NCBI RefSeq assembly: GCF_007827955.1
Contig: NZ_VITR01000009.1
Coordinates: 62,001-126,000, forward strand
DNA length: 64,000 nt
Direction: 5' to 3'
From: Nitrospirillum pindoramense
GTDB taxonomy: Bacteria > Pseudomonadota > Alphaproteobacteria > Azospirillales > Azospirillaceae
Positions 1 to 9,896 of the stretch are shown here, piece after piece. How positions within the stretch are numbered: the stretch's first letter is position 1; every line of letters starts with the position of its first letter. The notes below the pieces were generated by a model. That model searched no databases. It saw only the letters and a list, made by a program, of their open reading frames with translations, and was not told the DNA's origin. The position numbers and the translations under genes were made by a program.

Positions 1-1542
1 GAATTGGCCGGTATGGGCGAATTGCGCGCCCGATGCCGTAGCCCCATACCAGTACGTGGCGTTCTTGGCATATTTGACCACGTCAAGTTCGTGACTGAAC
101 TTCAGATTGCCACCGATCCCCAGCGCGCCGCCGATATCCAAGGACAGCTTGAATATTCCATCCTTGTAGCCGATGTCGAAATCGGCATGGGCACCGATCT
201 TGCCGAAGCAGGCATCAGCCCCCACTGTGAGTTCCGAGACGACCGTTGCCAATTTTGGCTCAAGACCCAAGGCGATGCCAAAATCCACCTCGATCCCTTG
301 CTTGATTTTGGCCGTGTATCCATCCATCGGATTCCAGGAGGCGTCGGCGCCCAGCTTCGCCTGGGCCTCCGCATTCGCCGCGGCGCTCAAGCCGATTCCG
401 ACCCCCGTTCCATCCCGGTCGATCGCCTGGAAACCGCCAGTCGCGGAGGCGGACGCTCCCACCCTGGCACCCAACTTCACCGACACACGCTCCCAGGTGA
501 TCATAGCTTTGGCTTCGGCCCCCGCAGAGGCCTCTGCCCGCAGCACGCCGGACTTCGTGTAGGTGATACCGGTGGCGGCATCCGTCGTCGAAATTTTGAT
601 GCCCTTGTCGGCAGTCACCTGTGTCGTGATCTTGACATTCATCTGAGCGCCGGCGGCGTTGGCGTCCGCGCCTGCCCTGGTGTCGACTTGAAACGTCGCA
701 TCCGCCCATGCTTCGGTCACCGTCACCAACGCGCCGAAACGATCCTCCCGAATGATCGTCTTGCTGCTCCAACCGCCTTCGTACCCCGCGGCGACAAGGA
801 TGCCTGCCGCTCGTTGGGCCTTGTCGGCATAAGCTAGTTTTCCAGCGTAATCAGCGCTGTAGAAACCAGACGCGGTCTCTTGGGTTACCGACCCCGTCGT
901 CGTTTTGATCTCCGTCTTCACCACTTGCGGCTTATCGCTGCCGGAGACTTTGATTTTGCCGTCTACTTCGGCGCCTTGCTGGGCCAGGTTGGCCTTAATG
1001 GTGAATATGCTTGCGGCCGTCTGTTTGAAAAAATTAGCCGGCAGTTTGGCGATTTCCTGTTTGACCTCTCCGCTCATCGTCAGCGGCGCTTTTTCGGCAG
1101 GCTTCTGCTCACCCGCTTTGGTGCCTGGATCCACAACGCTCAGCTTGATCCGCTCCGCATCGCGAGGGACCTGCCCCTCCTTGCGGGCGGCAGCCTGGCC
1201 AGTTTTCGGATTGGCGGCCTTCCCGGGGTCATCCTCATCGGAAAGACCGACCAAGGACCACGAAGACCCTCCTGTCGATGGTCTGCGCTCACCCGATGGA
1301 CCAACATCACCTTGCGATGGCTTGTTGTCAGCGCCCTGCCCAAGATCGATGCCCTTGGAGGACGGTTCCGCCTTGTGCGAGGGGTCCCCTTTCATGGGGC
1401 TTTTGCCGGAGGCTATCTCTGGCCTGAAGGTATCGAAAATAAGATTCGAAAAGCTTGACGAAGATGTCTGAGCACCGTCACTCTTCGGCTTGGCCTCGCT
1501 CCCGAATATCTTTAAAATATCCGCGTCTTTTTCTTGCCCCAT
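1..1542 (-). CDS. Large Ala/Gly-rich protein of unknown function, 3' end beyond the window
   Basis: The minus strand is open without a stop from an ATG at 1542 to position 1, giving 514 codons, so the C-terminus lies outside the window. The first 150 or so residues are hydrophilic, rich in Ser, Lys, Gly and Asp and probably disordered (it opens MGQEKDADILKIFGSE). The remainder is dominated by short alternating stretches of Ala, Gly, Thr and acidic residues such as ASAGAEAKA and LSAAANAEAQAKLGADASW, then Gly-rich beta-like segments (DIGGALGIGG). No signal peptide is visible. Such runs resemble the long Ala/Gly-rich regions of polymorphic toxins and other large surface or secreted proteins, but this is only a compositional impression; no named domain was recognised. 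Base composition at the start is more AT-rich than the neighbours. Plus-strand open frames here are shorter and lack protein-like composition. Confidence 0.7.
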   Translation of the reverse strand, partial: MGQEKDADILKIFGSEAKPKSDGAQTSSSSFSNLIFDTFRPEIASGKSPMKGDPSHKAEPSSKGIDLGQGADNKPSQGDVGPSGERRPSTGGSSWSLVGLSDEDDPGKAANPKTGQAAARKEGQVPRDAERIKLSVVDPGTKAGEQKPAEKAPLTMSGEVKQEIAKLPANFFKQTAASIFTIKANLAQQGAEVDGKIKVSGSDKPQVVKTEIKTTTGSVTQETASGFYSADYAGKLAYADKAQRAAGILVAAGYEGGWSSKTIIREDRFGALVTVTEAWADATFQVDTRAGADANAAGAQMNVKITTQVTADKGIKISTTDAATGITYTKSGVLRAEASAGAEAKAMITWERVSVKLGARVGASASATGGFQAIDRDGTGVGIGLSAAANAEAQAKLGADASWNPMDGYTAKIKQGIEVDFGIALGLEPKLATVVSELTVGADACFGKIGAHADFDIGYKDGIFKLSLDIGGALGIGGNLKFSHELDVVKYAKNATYWYGATASGAQFAHTGQF

Positions 1543-1934
1543 TATCGTGACCCCATGCGTTGAAAATAGGTTTTTGGCTATTTTCTCTTCTTGAGTTTTT
1601 GTAATTGAATTGTAATAATGTTAATATATGGAGGTTTATTTTCCATTTATTAGATGACACAAAAAAAGAGGCGGCTTTTGCAGGTCGAAACGAGATTCTG
1701 CCGCTTGGCGTTTATAGAATCCTTCGATGAAAGTGCCAATCGCATATTGAGCCACCGCTCTGATAGAAAGCAATTCCCCAGATCAACTCTGATTCTAGCG
1801 CCTTAAAGCTTGTTCAGCCATAGATATGGAAGCTGGAGGGCGAGGCTGGCCATGCCCTCAAAATGTTAGGGGTTCCCCACGGCCGCGATTGGATATTATA
1901 TAATATATATATTCACCACTTCGGGATTCCCGCC
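1543..1934. other. AT-rich intergenic region between divergent genes
   Basis: About 390 bases separate the minus-strand edge gene from the GH2 gene. The stretch is clearly AT-richer than its surroundings. It contains an A/T-only run near 1893-1912 with a TATAAT-like hexamer at 1899-1904, but no good -35 element stands upstream of it at the right distance. A short open frame reading from 1660 down to 1478 is Lys/Asn-rich and overlaps the edge gene in another frame, so it is not accepted. The region probably carries the promoters of both flanking genes. Confidence 0.4.
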
Positions 1935-4469
1935 ATGCCTGATCTGACCCGGCGCCGCCTGCTCGTCACCGCCGCTACGCTTCCGGCCTTAGGTGTGGCG
2001 CCGGCGGGGGCCGCCCCGGCACCGGCGGCGATCCCCCAGGTCGCGGCAGCATCCCCTGCCCCCGTGCCCGCCGACCTGGCCCCGCGCGAGCGGCTGCGGA
2101 TGAATGACGGCTGGCGCTTCCATCTGGGGCATGCCGCCGACCCGCTACAGGATTTCGGCTTCGGCGCCGACCGCAGCACTTACGCCAAGTCCGGCGATCT
2201 CAGCGCGCCGGTGGCCAAGGCCGATTTCGATGACAAGGACTGGGCCGCCGTCACCCTGCCGCACGACTGGGCGATGGACCTGCCCTTCACCCAGGCGCGG
2301 CTGCCGGGCAAGGAGGCGGCGGAGGCCATGGCCTACCAGGGTTTCAAGCCCCTGGGGCGGCAGTTTCCGGAGACCAGCGTCGGCTGGTACCGCCGCAGCT
2401 TCACCCTGCCCGCCGCCGACGCCGGGCGCCGCCTGTCGCTGGAGTTCGACGGGGTCGCCCGCAACTGCCTGGTGGTGCTGAACGGCTTCATCGTCGCCAC
2501 CAACGAAAGCGGCTACGCCCCCTTCCGCGTGGACATCACCGACTTCGTCCTCCTGGGCGGTGCCAACACCCTGGTCATCCGCGTGGACGCCACCCTGGGC
2601 GAGGCCTGGTCGTATGAGGGCGCCGGGCTCTACCGTCACGTCTGGCTGGTGAAGACCGCCCCCGCCCATGTGCCGCAGTGGGGCACCTTCGTGCGCAGCA
2701 CGGTGACGCCCAGCGGCGCCGACCTCACGATCACCACCGAGCTGGCCAATGAGGGCCCGGCGGCGGACCTCACGGTCCGCAGCACCGTGCTGGGCCCCGA
2801 CGGCAAGCCCGCCCTGCAACTGGATGCCCCGCCGGTGACGCTGGGCGCCTGGGAAACGGGCGCCGTGACGCAGACCGCCACCCTGGCCTCACCCGCCCTA
2901 TGGTCGCTGGAGGCGCCCAACCTCCACACCCTGGTAACGGAGGTCAGCGTGGGTGGAGCGGTGGTCGACCGCTATCACACCCCCTTCGGCATCCGCACCC
3001 TGCGCTTCGACGCCAACCAGGGCTTTTTCCTGAATGGCCGGCCGGTGAAGGTGAAGGGTACCTGCAACCACCAGGACCATGCCGGCGTGGGCTTCGCCGT
3101 GCCCGACCGCCTGCACGCCTATCGCGTGGAACGGCTGAAGGAGATGGGCGCCAACGCCTGGCGCACCACCCACCACCCGCCAGCCCCCGCCTTGCTGGAC
3201 GCCTGCGACCGGCTGGGCATCCTGGTGATGGAGGAAACCCGCCAGATGTCCAGCAACCCGGAGGGCATGAGCCAGCTGGAGCGCATGGTGAGGCGCGACC
3301 GCAACCGCCCCTCCGTCTTCCTGTGGAGCATCGGCAACGAGGAAATCCACCGCGGCACGGAACAGGGGGCCCGCATCGCCACCAGCATGAAGCGCGCGGT
3401 GTACCGACTGGACGGCACCCGCCCGATCACGGAGGCGTTCAACGGCAAGTTCGGCCAGGGCGCCAGCCCGGTGCTGGATGTCATGGGCTTCAACTACTAC
3501 CTGGATGAGATCGACGCCTTCCATGCCCGTTTCCCCAACCAGCCCATGATCGGGACGGAAACGGCCAGCACCGTCTGCACCCGCGGCGTCTATGCCCACG
3601 ACGACGCCCGCCACTACGTCCCCGCCTATGACACCGAGTATCCCAAGTGGGCCAGCACGGCGGAACAGTGGTGGACCTTCTACGACAGCCGCCCTTTCCT
3701 GTCCGGCGGCTTCGCCTGGACGGGCTTCGACTATCGCGGGGAGCCGACGCCCTTCATCGACTGGCCCAACACCGTGTCCAACTTCGGCATCCTGGACCTG
3801 TGCGGCTTTCCCAAGGACAACTACCACTACTACCGCGCCTGGTGGCGGCCGGACCAGCCGCACCTGCACCTGTTCCCGCACTGGACCTGGCCGGGGCGGG
3901 AGGGCAAGGACATCGCCGTCTGGTGCCACAGCAACCTGGACGCGGTGGAGCTGTTCGTGAACGGCCGCAGCCTGGGGCGCAAGGACGTCACCCGCAACCG
4001 TCACCTGGAATGGACCGTGCCCTATCAGCCGGGAGCCATCGAGGCCCATGGCTACAAGGACGGCCGCCGCGTGCTGACCCAGCGGCAGGAAACCGCCGGG
4101 CCGGCCCACGCCCTGACCCTGGCCGCCGACCGCGTCACGCTGTTGGCCGATGGCGACGACGTGGCGGTGCTGTCGGCCAGCGTGGTCGACGCCAAGGGCC
4201 GTCTGGTGCCCGATGCCGACACCCTCGTCACCTTCACCCTAGAAGGCGGCGCCCGCCTGCTGGGCGTGGGCAACGGCGACCCCACCAGCCTGGAGCCCGA
4301 CCACGCCCCCTATCGCAAGGCCTTCAAGGGCCTGTGCGGCGCCATCGTGCAGACGGGCCGCCAAGCCGGCACGGTGCGCGTGACCGCCAAGGCCGAGGGC
4401 CTGAAGGCGGCCACGGTGGAACTGTCGCTGGCAAAGGCGGCGCTGGTGCCGAGCGTCGGTCCAGCCTGA
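1935..4469 (+). CDS. Glycoside hydrolase family 2 protein (beta-galactosidase-like), Tat-exported
   Basis: This 844-residue protein is a retaining exo-glycosidase of the GH2 family, probably acting on beta-galactosides or beta-glucuronides in the periplasm. The N-terminus has a Tat-type signal (TRRRLLVTAATLPALG) followed by an Ala/Pro-rich linker. Then come the sugar-binding jelly roll (about 60-220), an Ig-like domain, and the TIM barrel. In the barrel, SIGNEE places the acid/base Glu at residue 469 and GTETAS places the nucleophile Glu at 542. The C-terminal 200 residues look like the DUF4982 and bacterial Ig-like modules found in many such beta-galactosidases. I chose ATG 1935 because it directly precedes the twin-arginine motif; an in-frame ATG at 1863 would bury the signal. 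It is convergent with the dehydrogenase downstream. Substrate cannot be read from sequence. Confidence 0.93.
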   Translation: MPDLTRRRLLVTAATLPALGVAPAGAAPAPAAIPQVAAASPAPVPADLAPRERLRMNDGWRFHLGHAADPLQDFGFGADRSTYAKSGDLSAPVAKADFDDKDWAAVTLPHDWAMDLPFTQARLPGKEAAEAMAYQGFKPLGRQFPETSVGWYRRSFTLPAADAGRRLSLEFDGVARNCLVVLNGFIVATNESGYAPFRVDITDFVLLGGANTLVIRVDATLGEAWSYEGAGLYRHVWLVKTAPAHVPQWGTFVRSTVTPSGADLTITTELANEGPAADLTVRSTVLGPDGKPALQLDAPPVTLGAWETGAVTQTATLASPALWSLEAPNLHTLVTEVSVGGAVVDRYHTPFGIRTLRFDANQGFFLNGRPVKVKGTCNHQDHAGVGFAVPDRLHAYRVERLKEMGANAWRTTHHPPAPALLDACDRLGILVMEETRQMSSNPEGMSQLERMVRRDRNRPSVFLWSIGNEEIHRGTEQGARIATSMKRAVYRLDGTRPITEAFNGKFGQGASPVLDVMGFNYYLDEIDAFHARFPNQPMIGTETASTVCTRGVYAHDDARHYVPAYDTEYPKWASTAEQWWTFYDSRPFLSGGFAWTGFDYRGEPTPFIDWPNTVSNFGILDLCGFPKDNYHYYRAWWRPDQPHLHLFPHWTWPGREGKDIAVWCHSNLDAVELFVNGRSLGRKDVTRNRHLEWTVPYQPGAIEAHGYKDGRRVLTQRQETAGPAHALTLAADRVTLLADGDDVAVLSASVVDAKGRLVPDADTLVTFTLEGGARLLGVGNGDPTSLEPDHAPYRKAFKGLCGAIVQTGRQAGTVRVTAKAEGLKAATVELSLAKAALVPSVGPA

Positions 4470-4495
4470 CGCCACCAGCCTGACGATGCATGAAC

Positions 4496-4527
4496 ACGCG
4501 GGCGCGGCATGGGCGCCGCGCCCGCGT
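4496..4527. terminator. Hairpin between convergent genes
   Basis: A perfect 13-bp inverted repeat (4496-4508 pairing with 4515-4527, loop of 6) lies between the stop codons of the GH2 gene and the dehydrogenase. Its position between convergent genes suggests a bidirectional transcription stop, although no T-tract follows on either strand. Confidence 0.5.
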
Positions 4528-4543
4528 GGTCGCCTCCCAACGC

Positions 4544-5935
4544 TCAGAACGGCGCGTCGATGTCGACCACGTCGATCAGCTTGTGGTTCACGAACTCCTT
4601 GATGCCCAGGCCCAGCAATTCGCGGCCGTAGCCGGAACGGCGGATGCCGCCGAACGGCAGGTCGGCCTTCACCATGGTCGGGTGGTTGACGAAGACCATG
4701 CCGGTGGAAATGCGGGCCGCCACCGCCGCCCCGCGTTGGGTGTCGCGGGTGAAGACGGAGCCGCCCAGGCCGAAGGGGGAGTCGTTGGCGATGCGCACCG
4801 CGTCATCCTCATCCTTGGCCCGGAACAGCATGGAGACGGGGCCGAAGAATTCCCAGTACCGGGCGGGGTTGTCCTCCCCCACCTCCGTCAGGATGGTGGG
4901 CTGGACGAAGGCGCCCTGGTTGGGGACCTTGGGGCCCACCTCCGTCGCCTTGGCCCCGTAGGCCACCGCCTCGCGGATTTTCTCCTTCACCTCATCGGCG
5001 GCCCCTTGCGACGACAGGGGCGCCAGGGTGGTCGCGGCATCGAAGGGATCGCCCGCCTTCAGCCCGGCGACGCCATCGATGTAGCGGTCCAGGAACTGGT
5101 CATAGACCTCATCCACGATGATCATGCGCTTGGAGGAGACGCAGACCTGGCCGCCGTTCCAATGCCGGCCGAACACCGCCCACTTGACGGTCTTTTCCAT
5201 ATCAGCGTCCGCCAGCACGACGAAGGCGTCGGCCCCGCCCAGTTCCATGGTGGACTTCTTCAGGGCTTTGCCCGCCTGGGCCGCGATCACGGCACCCGCC
5301 GCTTCCGATCCTGTCAGGGCCACGCCGTGGACGCGCGGGTCATTCAGGATGCGCTCGATCTGCTGGCGGGTAGCGTAAAGATTCTTGAAAGCCCCGTCGG
5401 GCAGTCCCGCCTGGCGCATCAGCCCCTCGAACGCGGCGGCGCACTGCGGCACGTTGGAGGCGTGCTTCAGCAGCATGGTGTTCCCGGCGGACAGCTGCGG
5501 GGCGATGATGCGGGCGATCTGGTAATAGGGGAAGTTCCACGGCTCAATGGCCAGCAGCACGCCCAGCGGCTCGCACACCAGCACGGCCTCGCCCTCCGCC
5601 GGGTCGGCCACCGGCAGTTTCTCCGGCGCCAGCAGCGCCTCCGCCTTCTCGGCATAATATTCGAAGATGCGGGCGGACAGCTCCACCTCCGCCTTCGCCT
5701 CGGTGAACAGCTTGCCCATCTCCAGCGTCAGCAGCCGGGCATAGGCGTCGGCCTCGGCACGCAGGATGTCGGCCGCCTTCTGCATGATGCCGGCGCGGTG
5801 GGCGAAGGGCGTTTCCCGCCAGGCCAGGAAGGCGGCGTGGGCGTCCGACAGGGCGCGGTCGACCTCCGCGTCGGTGGCGTCGGGAAAGGTCTTCAGCAGG
5901 TCACCGGTATAGGGATTGGTGGTCGCGTACGGCAT
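4544..5935 (-). CDS. NAD(P)-dependent aldehyde dehydrogenase, succinate-semialdehyde dehydrogenase type
   Basis: This 463-residue cytosolic enzyme oxidises an aldehyde to the acid; the closest family I recognise is the short succinate-semialdehyde dehydrogenase group typified by E. coli Sad/YneI (about 462 residues). The general-base Glu (E231, in MELGGAD) and catalytic Cys (C265, in GGQVCVSS) are present, as are the NAD-site PWNFPYYQ and the C-terminal PFGGIRRSGYGRE motif. ATG 5935 was chosen because a CGGAGGA ribosome site sits 7 bases upstream and the protein then starts with the usual NPYTG segment; an ATG at 5983 would add a non-homologous leader. It stands alone, convergent with the GH2 gene. 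The true substrate might be another small aldehyde. Confidence 0.92.
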   Translation of the reverse strand: MPYATTNPYTGDLLKTFPDATDAEVDRALSDAHAAFLAWRETPFAHRAGIMQKAADILRAEADAYARLLTLEMGKLFTEAKAEVELSARIFEYYAEKAEALLAPEKLPVADPAEGEAVLVCEPLGVLLAIEPWNFPYYQIARIIAPQLSAGNTMLLKHASNVPQCAAAFEGLMRQAGLPDGAFKNLYATRQQIERILNDPRVHGVALTGSEAAGAVIAAQAGKALKKSTMELGGADAFVVLADADMEKTVKWAVFGRHWNGGQVCVSSKRMIIVDEVYDQFLDRYIDGVAGLKAGDPFDAATTLAPLSSQGAADEVKEKIREAVAYGAKATEVGPKVPNQGAFVQPTILTEVGEDNPARYWEFFGPVSMLFRAKDEDDAVRIANDSPFGLGGSVFTRDTQRGAAVAARISTGMVFVNHPTMVKADLPFGGIRRSGYGRELLGLGIKEFVNHKLIDVVDIDAPF

Positions 5936-6109
5936 GGCGTCATCCTCCGTTGCTGGCCGGCACACCGTCCCGGCCACCCCCATCGGAGCACCCCGTCCGG
6001 CCTGCGGCCATGACGTGGGTCAAGGCCGCCATCGAGGGATGGGATGTCGCTGGCCGCTGGCGAGCGGATCGCCACACCAGGCGTACAGACGCGACGGAAA
6101 AGGCGACGA

Positions 6110-6496
6110 TCACGGGAATGTTTGGGGACACCTACCCATGCGACTTCTAAGTACGGCATATCTGTCGATAGCGGCGTTTTCCAGGTCGCCGTCATCCTCG
6201 TCAGCTTGGGCAACACCCATACCCTGCTCGGTATCATCAAAAACACCGAGCATGGGACACTCACCGAGAGCTTTTATAGCCTGCTTAAGCAGAGCATTCG
6301 CTGATTGGAAATCGCCTTGCCTGATTCTCTCCTCCGCTTCAGCGGCTTTTTGGGCGATCCAAAGCGCGCGCGGCGTGATTACCGGCAATGGCAATGATTC
6401 TTCTGTGTTCTTTGGATTAGGCGGAAAAATTAAAAACAAAGAAACTAGTAATAGCATTCCTCCGCGGCAATTTATCGGACATTTTCGGAGTGGCAT
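6110..6496 (-). CDS. Small hypothetical protein with N-terminal membrane segment
   Basis: A 128-residue protein not recognised from any named family. Near the N-terminus is a hydrophobic stretch (GGMLLLVSLFLIFPP) that could be a signal anchor. It is followed by a helical segment (AQKAAEAEERIRQGDFQSAN, then ALLKQAIKAL) that reads like one TPR hairpin. The sequence has lower GC than the purine genes next door. ATG 6496 has a GGTGA-like ribosome site; ATG 6535 is also possible, and ATG 6457 would start at the hydrophobic segment. The last nine residues are poor in helix-formers, so the 3' end may have been altered. It could be a small TPR lipoprotein-like factor; function unknown. Confidence 0.5.
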   Translation of the reverse strand: MPLRKCPINCRGGMLLLVSLFLIFPPNPKNTEESLPLPVITPRALWIAQKAAEAEERIRQGDFQSANALLKQAIKALGECPMLGVFDDTEQGMGVAQADEDDGDLENAAIDRYAVLRSRMGRCPQTFP

Positions 6497-6834
6497 TTCA
6501 TCACCGCGCAAGCGCGCCCCTATCCAAGCCAGCATTCATCGGCGCCGCTCCCGCACACCAGCCTATGGATAGGCCCGGCAAAATAGGTCATTGGACGGTT
6601 GATGGAATAGCATCATATGTTCCTTTTTCGTTCCAGTCCAGATCAAAGCCAAGGGCCGGCGGTGTGCCTATTCCCGCCCCCACATCCGCGCGGGGTAGCC
6701 CCTCACCCCGGCACCTTGCATTCGACCTGCGGCGCGGCTAGCTTCCGCCCCACAAGACGACGGGTGCAGCGCCGGCTTAATATCGGCGGGAATCCCGCCT
6801 TCCCCGGCCTCCAACGATTGGATTTGCGGCCCCC
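6497..6834. other. Intergenic region upstream of purQ
   Basis: About 340 bases without a convincing gene. The left part is of mixed composition and the right part is GC-rich; it probably holds the promoter of the purQ operon and that of the divergent hypothetical gene. No purS frame is present here, although purS often precedes purQ in Alphaproteobacteria. Confidence 0.4.
6716..6743 (+). promoter_or_regulatory. Possible purQL promoter
   Basis: TTGCAT (6716-6721) and CTAGCT (6738-6743) are separated by 16 bases and lie about 90 bases before the purQ start. They resemble alphaproteobacterial housekeeping promoter elements, but the -10 match is weak. Confidence 0.3.
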
Positions 6835-7524
6835 ATGAAGTCCGCCGTCATCGTCTTTCCCGGTTCCAACTGTGAACGGGACATCGCCGTGGCCCTGGAA
6901 CAGGTTTCCGGCCACAAGACCTTCCACGCCTGGCACCGCGACACCGACCTGCCCGAGGTCGACGTCATCGCCGTTCCCGGCGGCTTTTCCTACGGCGACT
7001 ATCTGCGCTGCGGCGCCATGGCCGCCAACTCCCCCGTCATGCGGGTGGTGAAGGAACGGGCCGCCAAGGGCGTCAAGGTCATCGGTGTCTGCAACGGCTT
7101 CCAGATCCTGACGGAGGCGGGGCTGCTGCCCGGCGCGCTGATCCGCAACCAGTCGCTGAAGTACATCTGCAAGACGGTGGACCTGAAGGTGGAGAACACC
7201 GACAGCGCCTTCACCCGCCATTACACCCCGGGCCAGCACATCGGCATTCCGGTGGGCCATGGCGAGGGCAACTACGTGGCGGATGAGGAGACGCTGAAGC
7301 GCCTGGAAGGCGATGGCCGCGTGGCCTTCCGCTACACCGACGCCAACGGCGTGGTGAACGCGGCCGGCAACCCCAACGGCGCCACCAACAACATCGCCGG
7401 CATCTTCAACGAGACGCGCACCGTCCTGGGCATGATGCCCCATCCCGAACGCGCCTTTGACCCGCAGCACGGCAACACCGATGGCCGCGCCCTGTTTACC
7501 AGCCTGCTGGAGAGCCTGTCGTGA
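6835..7524 (+). CDS. purQ: Phosphoribosylformylglycinamidine synthase subunit PurQ (glutaminase)
   Basis: The 229-residue class I glutamine amidotransferase subunit of FGAM synthase, which hydrolyses glutamine to supply ammonia to PurL in step 4 of purine synthesis. The opening [12 protein letters not shown] is diagnostic; the nucleophile Cys lies in [11 protein letters not shown] and the catalytic His/Glu pair in MMPHPERA near the C-terminus. Length matches the family. Its stop codon overlaps the GTG start of purL by 4 bases, indicating translational coupling. The small third subunit PurS, needed by this multi-subunit form, is not in the window upstream, so it must be encoded elsewhere. Confidence 0.98.
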   Translation: MKSAVIVFPGSNCERDIAVALEQVSGHKTFHAWHRDTDLPEVDVIAVPGGFSYGDYLRCGAMAANSPVMRVVKERAAKGVKVIGVCNGFQILTEAGLLPGALIRNQSLKYICKTVDLKVENTDSAFTRHYTPGQHIGIPVGHGEGNYVADEETLKRLEGDGRVAFRYTDANGVVNAAGNPNGATNNIAGIFNETRTVLGMMPHPERAFDPQHGNTDGRALFTSLLESLS

Positions 7525-9740
7525 GCGTCACCCACACCCCTGACCGCGAACCGAAGGTTACCGCCGAGCTGGCGGCCGAGCACGGCCTGAAGCCCGACGA
7601 ATACGCCAGCATGCTGGAAAGCGTGGGCCGCACGCCCACCCTGACGGAACTGGGCATCTATTCCGTCATGTGGTCGGAACACTGCTCCTACAAATCCTCG
7701 CGCGTGTGGCTGAAGAAGCTGCCGACGACGGCGCCCTGGGTCATCTGCGGCCCCGGTGAGAACGCCGGCGTCATCGACATCGGCGACGGCCAGGCCGCCA
7801 TCTTCAAGATGGAAAGCCACAACCACCCCAGCTTCATCGAGCCCTACCAGGGTGCGGCGACGGGCGTGGGCGGCATCCTGCGCGATGTCTTCACCATGGG
7901 CGCCCGCCCCGTGGCCAACCTGAACGCCCTGCGCTTCGGGGAGCCCGCCAACCCCAAGACCCGCCACCTGGTGGCGGGCGTGGTGGCCGGCATCGGCGGC
8001 TACGGCAATTGCGTCGGCGTGCCCACCGTGGGCGGCGAGACCAACTTCCACAAGGCCTACAACGGCAACTGCCTGGTCAACGCCATGACCGTGGGCGTGG
8101 CCCAGACGGACAAGATCTTCTATTCCAAGGCCGCTGGCGTGGGTAAGCCCGTGGTGTACGTGGGATCGAAGACCGGCCGCGACGGCATCCACGGCGCCAC
8201 CATGTCCTCCGCCGAGTTCACCGAGGACAGCGAGGCCAAGCGCCCGACGGTGCAGGTGGGCGACCCCTTCACCGAGAAGCTGCTGATCGAGGCCTGCCTG
8301 GAGCTGATGGCCACCGACGCCATCGTCGCCATCCAGGACATGGGTGCCGCCGGCCTCACCTCCTCCTCCGTCGAGATGGCGGGCAAGGGCGGCCTGGGCA
8401 TCGACCTGGATCTCGACGCCGTTCCCCAGCGCGAAGCCGGCATGACCCCGTATGAGATCATGCTGTCGGAAAGCCAGGAGCGCATGCTCATGATCCTGGA
8501 GCCCGGCCGCGAGGAAGAGGCCAAGCGCATCTTCGACAAGTGGGAACTGGACTTCGCCGTCATCGGCAAGCTGACGGACAACGGCCGCATGGTCATCCGC
8601 ATGCATGGCCACACCTGGTGCGACGTGGAACTGGCGCCCCTGTTCGACAAGGCGCCGCTGTACAACCGCCCGACGGAGCCGACCCCGCCGCAGGCCGAGA
8701 TCGCCGCGGCGGAGGCCCCGCTGAAGGCGTCGGCCCGCGACACCCTGCTGGCCCTGCTGGGCACGCCGGACCTGGCATCCCGCCGCTGGATTTGGGAGCA
8801 GTACGACAGCCAGGTGGGTGCCGACACCATGATCGGCCCGGGTGGTGACGCGGCATTGGTGCGGGTGCACGGCACGCCCAAGGCGCTGGCCATGACCACC
8901 GACTGCACCCCGCGCTACTGCTACGCCGACCCGGTGCGCGGCGGTGCCCAGGCGGTGGCAGAGGCCTACCGCAACATCATCACCGTGGGCGCCCTGCCCC
9001 TGGCCATCACCGACAACATGAACTTCGGCAACCCGGAGAAGCCCCGCATCATGGGGCAGTTCGCCGGCTGCATCGAAGGCATGGCGGAGGCCTGCCGCGT
9101 CCTGGACTTCCCCGTCGTGTCGGGCAACGTAAGCCTGTACAACGAGACCAACGGCGAAGGCATCCTGCCCACCCCCGCCATCGGCGGCGTGGGCCTGCTG
9201 ACGGACAGCACCCTGGCCATCGGCAGCGGCTTCAAGGCCGAGGGTGACGTGGTCCTGCTGCTGGGTGAGACGAAAGGCCATGTCGGCCAGTCGCTGTACC
9301 TGCGTGAGGTCCACGGCCGTGAGGAAGGCGCCCCGCCGCCGGTGGACCTGGCGGCCGAGCGCCGTGCCGGCGACTTGGTGCGCGGCCTGATCGAGGCCCG
9401 CAAGCTGACCGCCTGCCACGACCTGGCCGACGGCGGCCTGGCCGTGGGGCTGGCGGAGATGGCCCTGCGTGGCAAGAAGGGTGTGGCCCTGACCGGCCTG
9501 GAGGCGGCGGACGCCGGCCTGCTGTTCGGTGAGGACCAGGGCCGTTACCTGGTCACCGCCGCCGCCGGCGATGTGGCCGCGGTCACCGACGCGGCCAAGG
9601 CCGCCGGTGTACCCGTCACCACCCTGGGCACGGTGGGCGGCGACGCCATCGCCGGCCTGGGCGGCGGCGCCCTGGCGCTGGCCGATCTGCGCGAGGCGCA
9701 CGAAGGCTGGCTGCCCGGCTACATGGCCGGCGACGCCTAA
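7521..9740 (+). CDS. purL: Phosphoribosylformylglycinamidine synthase subunit PurL
   Basis: The 739-residue ATP-dependent synthetase subunit converting FGAR to FGAM with ammonia from PurQ. It has the small (PurS/PurQ-dependent) PurL architecture: an N-terminal linker with [10 protein letters not shown], the ATP/FGAR-binding segment KMESHNHPS, the [16 protein letters not shown] motif, and duplicated AIR-synthase domains. Length is typical of this form, unlike the 1,300-residue fused enzyme of enterobacteria. The start is GTG 7521, overlapping the purQ stop. It is followed by bolA and grxD, an order common in Alphaproteobacteria. Confidence 0.98.
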   Translation: MSVTHTPDREPKVTAELAAEHGLKPDEYASMLESVGRTPTLTELGIYSVMWSEHCSYKSSRVWLKKLPTTAPWVICGPGENAGVIDIGDGQAAIFKMESHNHPSFIEPYQGAATGVGGILRDVFTMGARPVANLNALRFGEPANPKTRHLVAGVVAGIGGYGNCVGVPTVGGETNFHKAYNGNCLVNAMTVGVAQTDKIFYSKAAGVGKPVVYVGSKTGRDGIHGATMSSAEFTEDSEAKRPTVQVGDPFTEKLLIEACLELMATDAIVAIQDMGAAGLTSSSVEMAGKGGLGIDLDLDAVPQREAGMTPYEIMLSESQERMLMILEPGREEEAKRIFDKWELDFAVIGKLTDNGRMVIRMHGHTWCDVELAPLFDKAPLYNRPTEPTPPQAEIAAAEAPLKASARDTLLALLGTPDLASRRWIWEQYDSQVGADTMIGPGGDAALVRVHGTPKALAMTTDCTPRYCYADPVRGGAQAVAEAYRNIITVGALPLAITDNMNFGNPEKPRIMGQFAGCIEGMAEACRVLDFPVVSGNVSLYNETNGEGILPTPAIGGVGLLTDSTLAIGSGFKAEGDVVLLLGETKGHVGQSLYLREVHGREEGAPPPVDLAAERRAGDLVRGLIEARKLTACHDLADGGLAVGLAEMALRGKKGVALTGLEAADAGLLFGEDQGRYLVTAAAGDVAAVTDAAKAAGVPVTTLGTVGGDAIAGLGGGALALADLREAHEGWLPGYMAGDA

Positions 9741-9751
9741 GCAAATGGGAG

Positions 9752-9796
9752 CGCTGGCATGACTTATCCATGCCAGCGTAGCCCGCGACCGCGGGC
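9752..9796. repeat. Two hairpins between purL and bolA
   Basis: A perfect 10-bp inverted repeat (9752-9761 with 9769-9778, loop ACTTATC) is followed by a second, 6-bp GC stem (9781-9786 with 9791-9796). No T-tract follows, so they may attenuate or process purL mRNA rather than terminate it outright. Confidence 0.5.
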
Positions 9797-9896
9797 GCCG
9801 GAGATTTCCGGGAAGCGTCAGCGGACTGGAAATCGAGGATAGCCACGGGGCGGATGCCCCGCCGGCGCCTGAGGGAACATAGAAGGGGAATAACTT

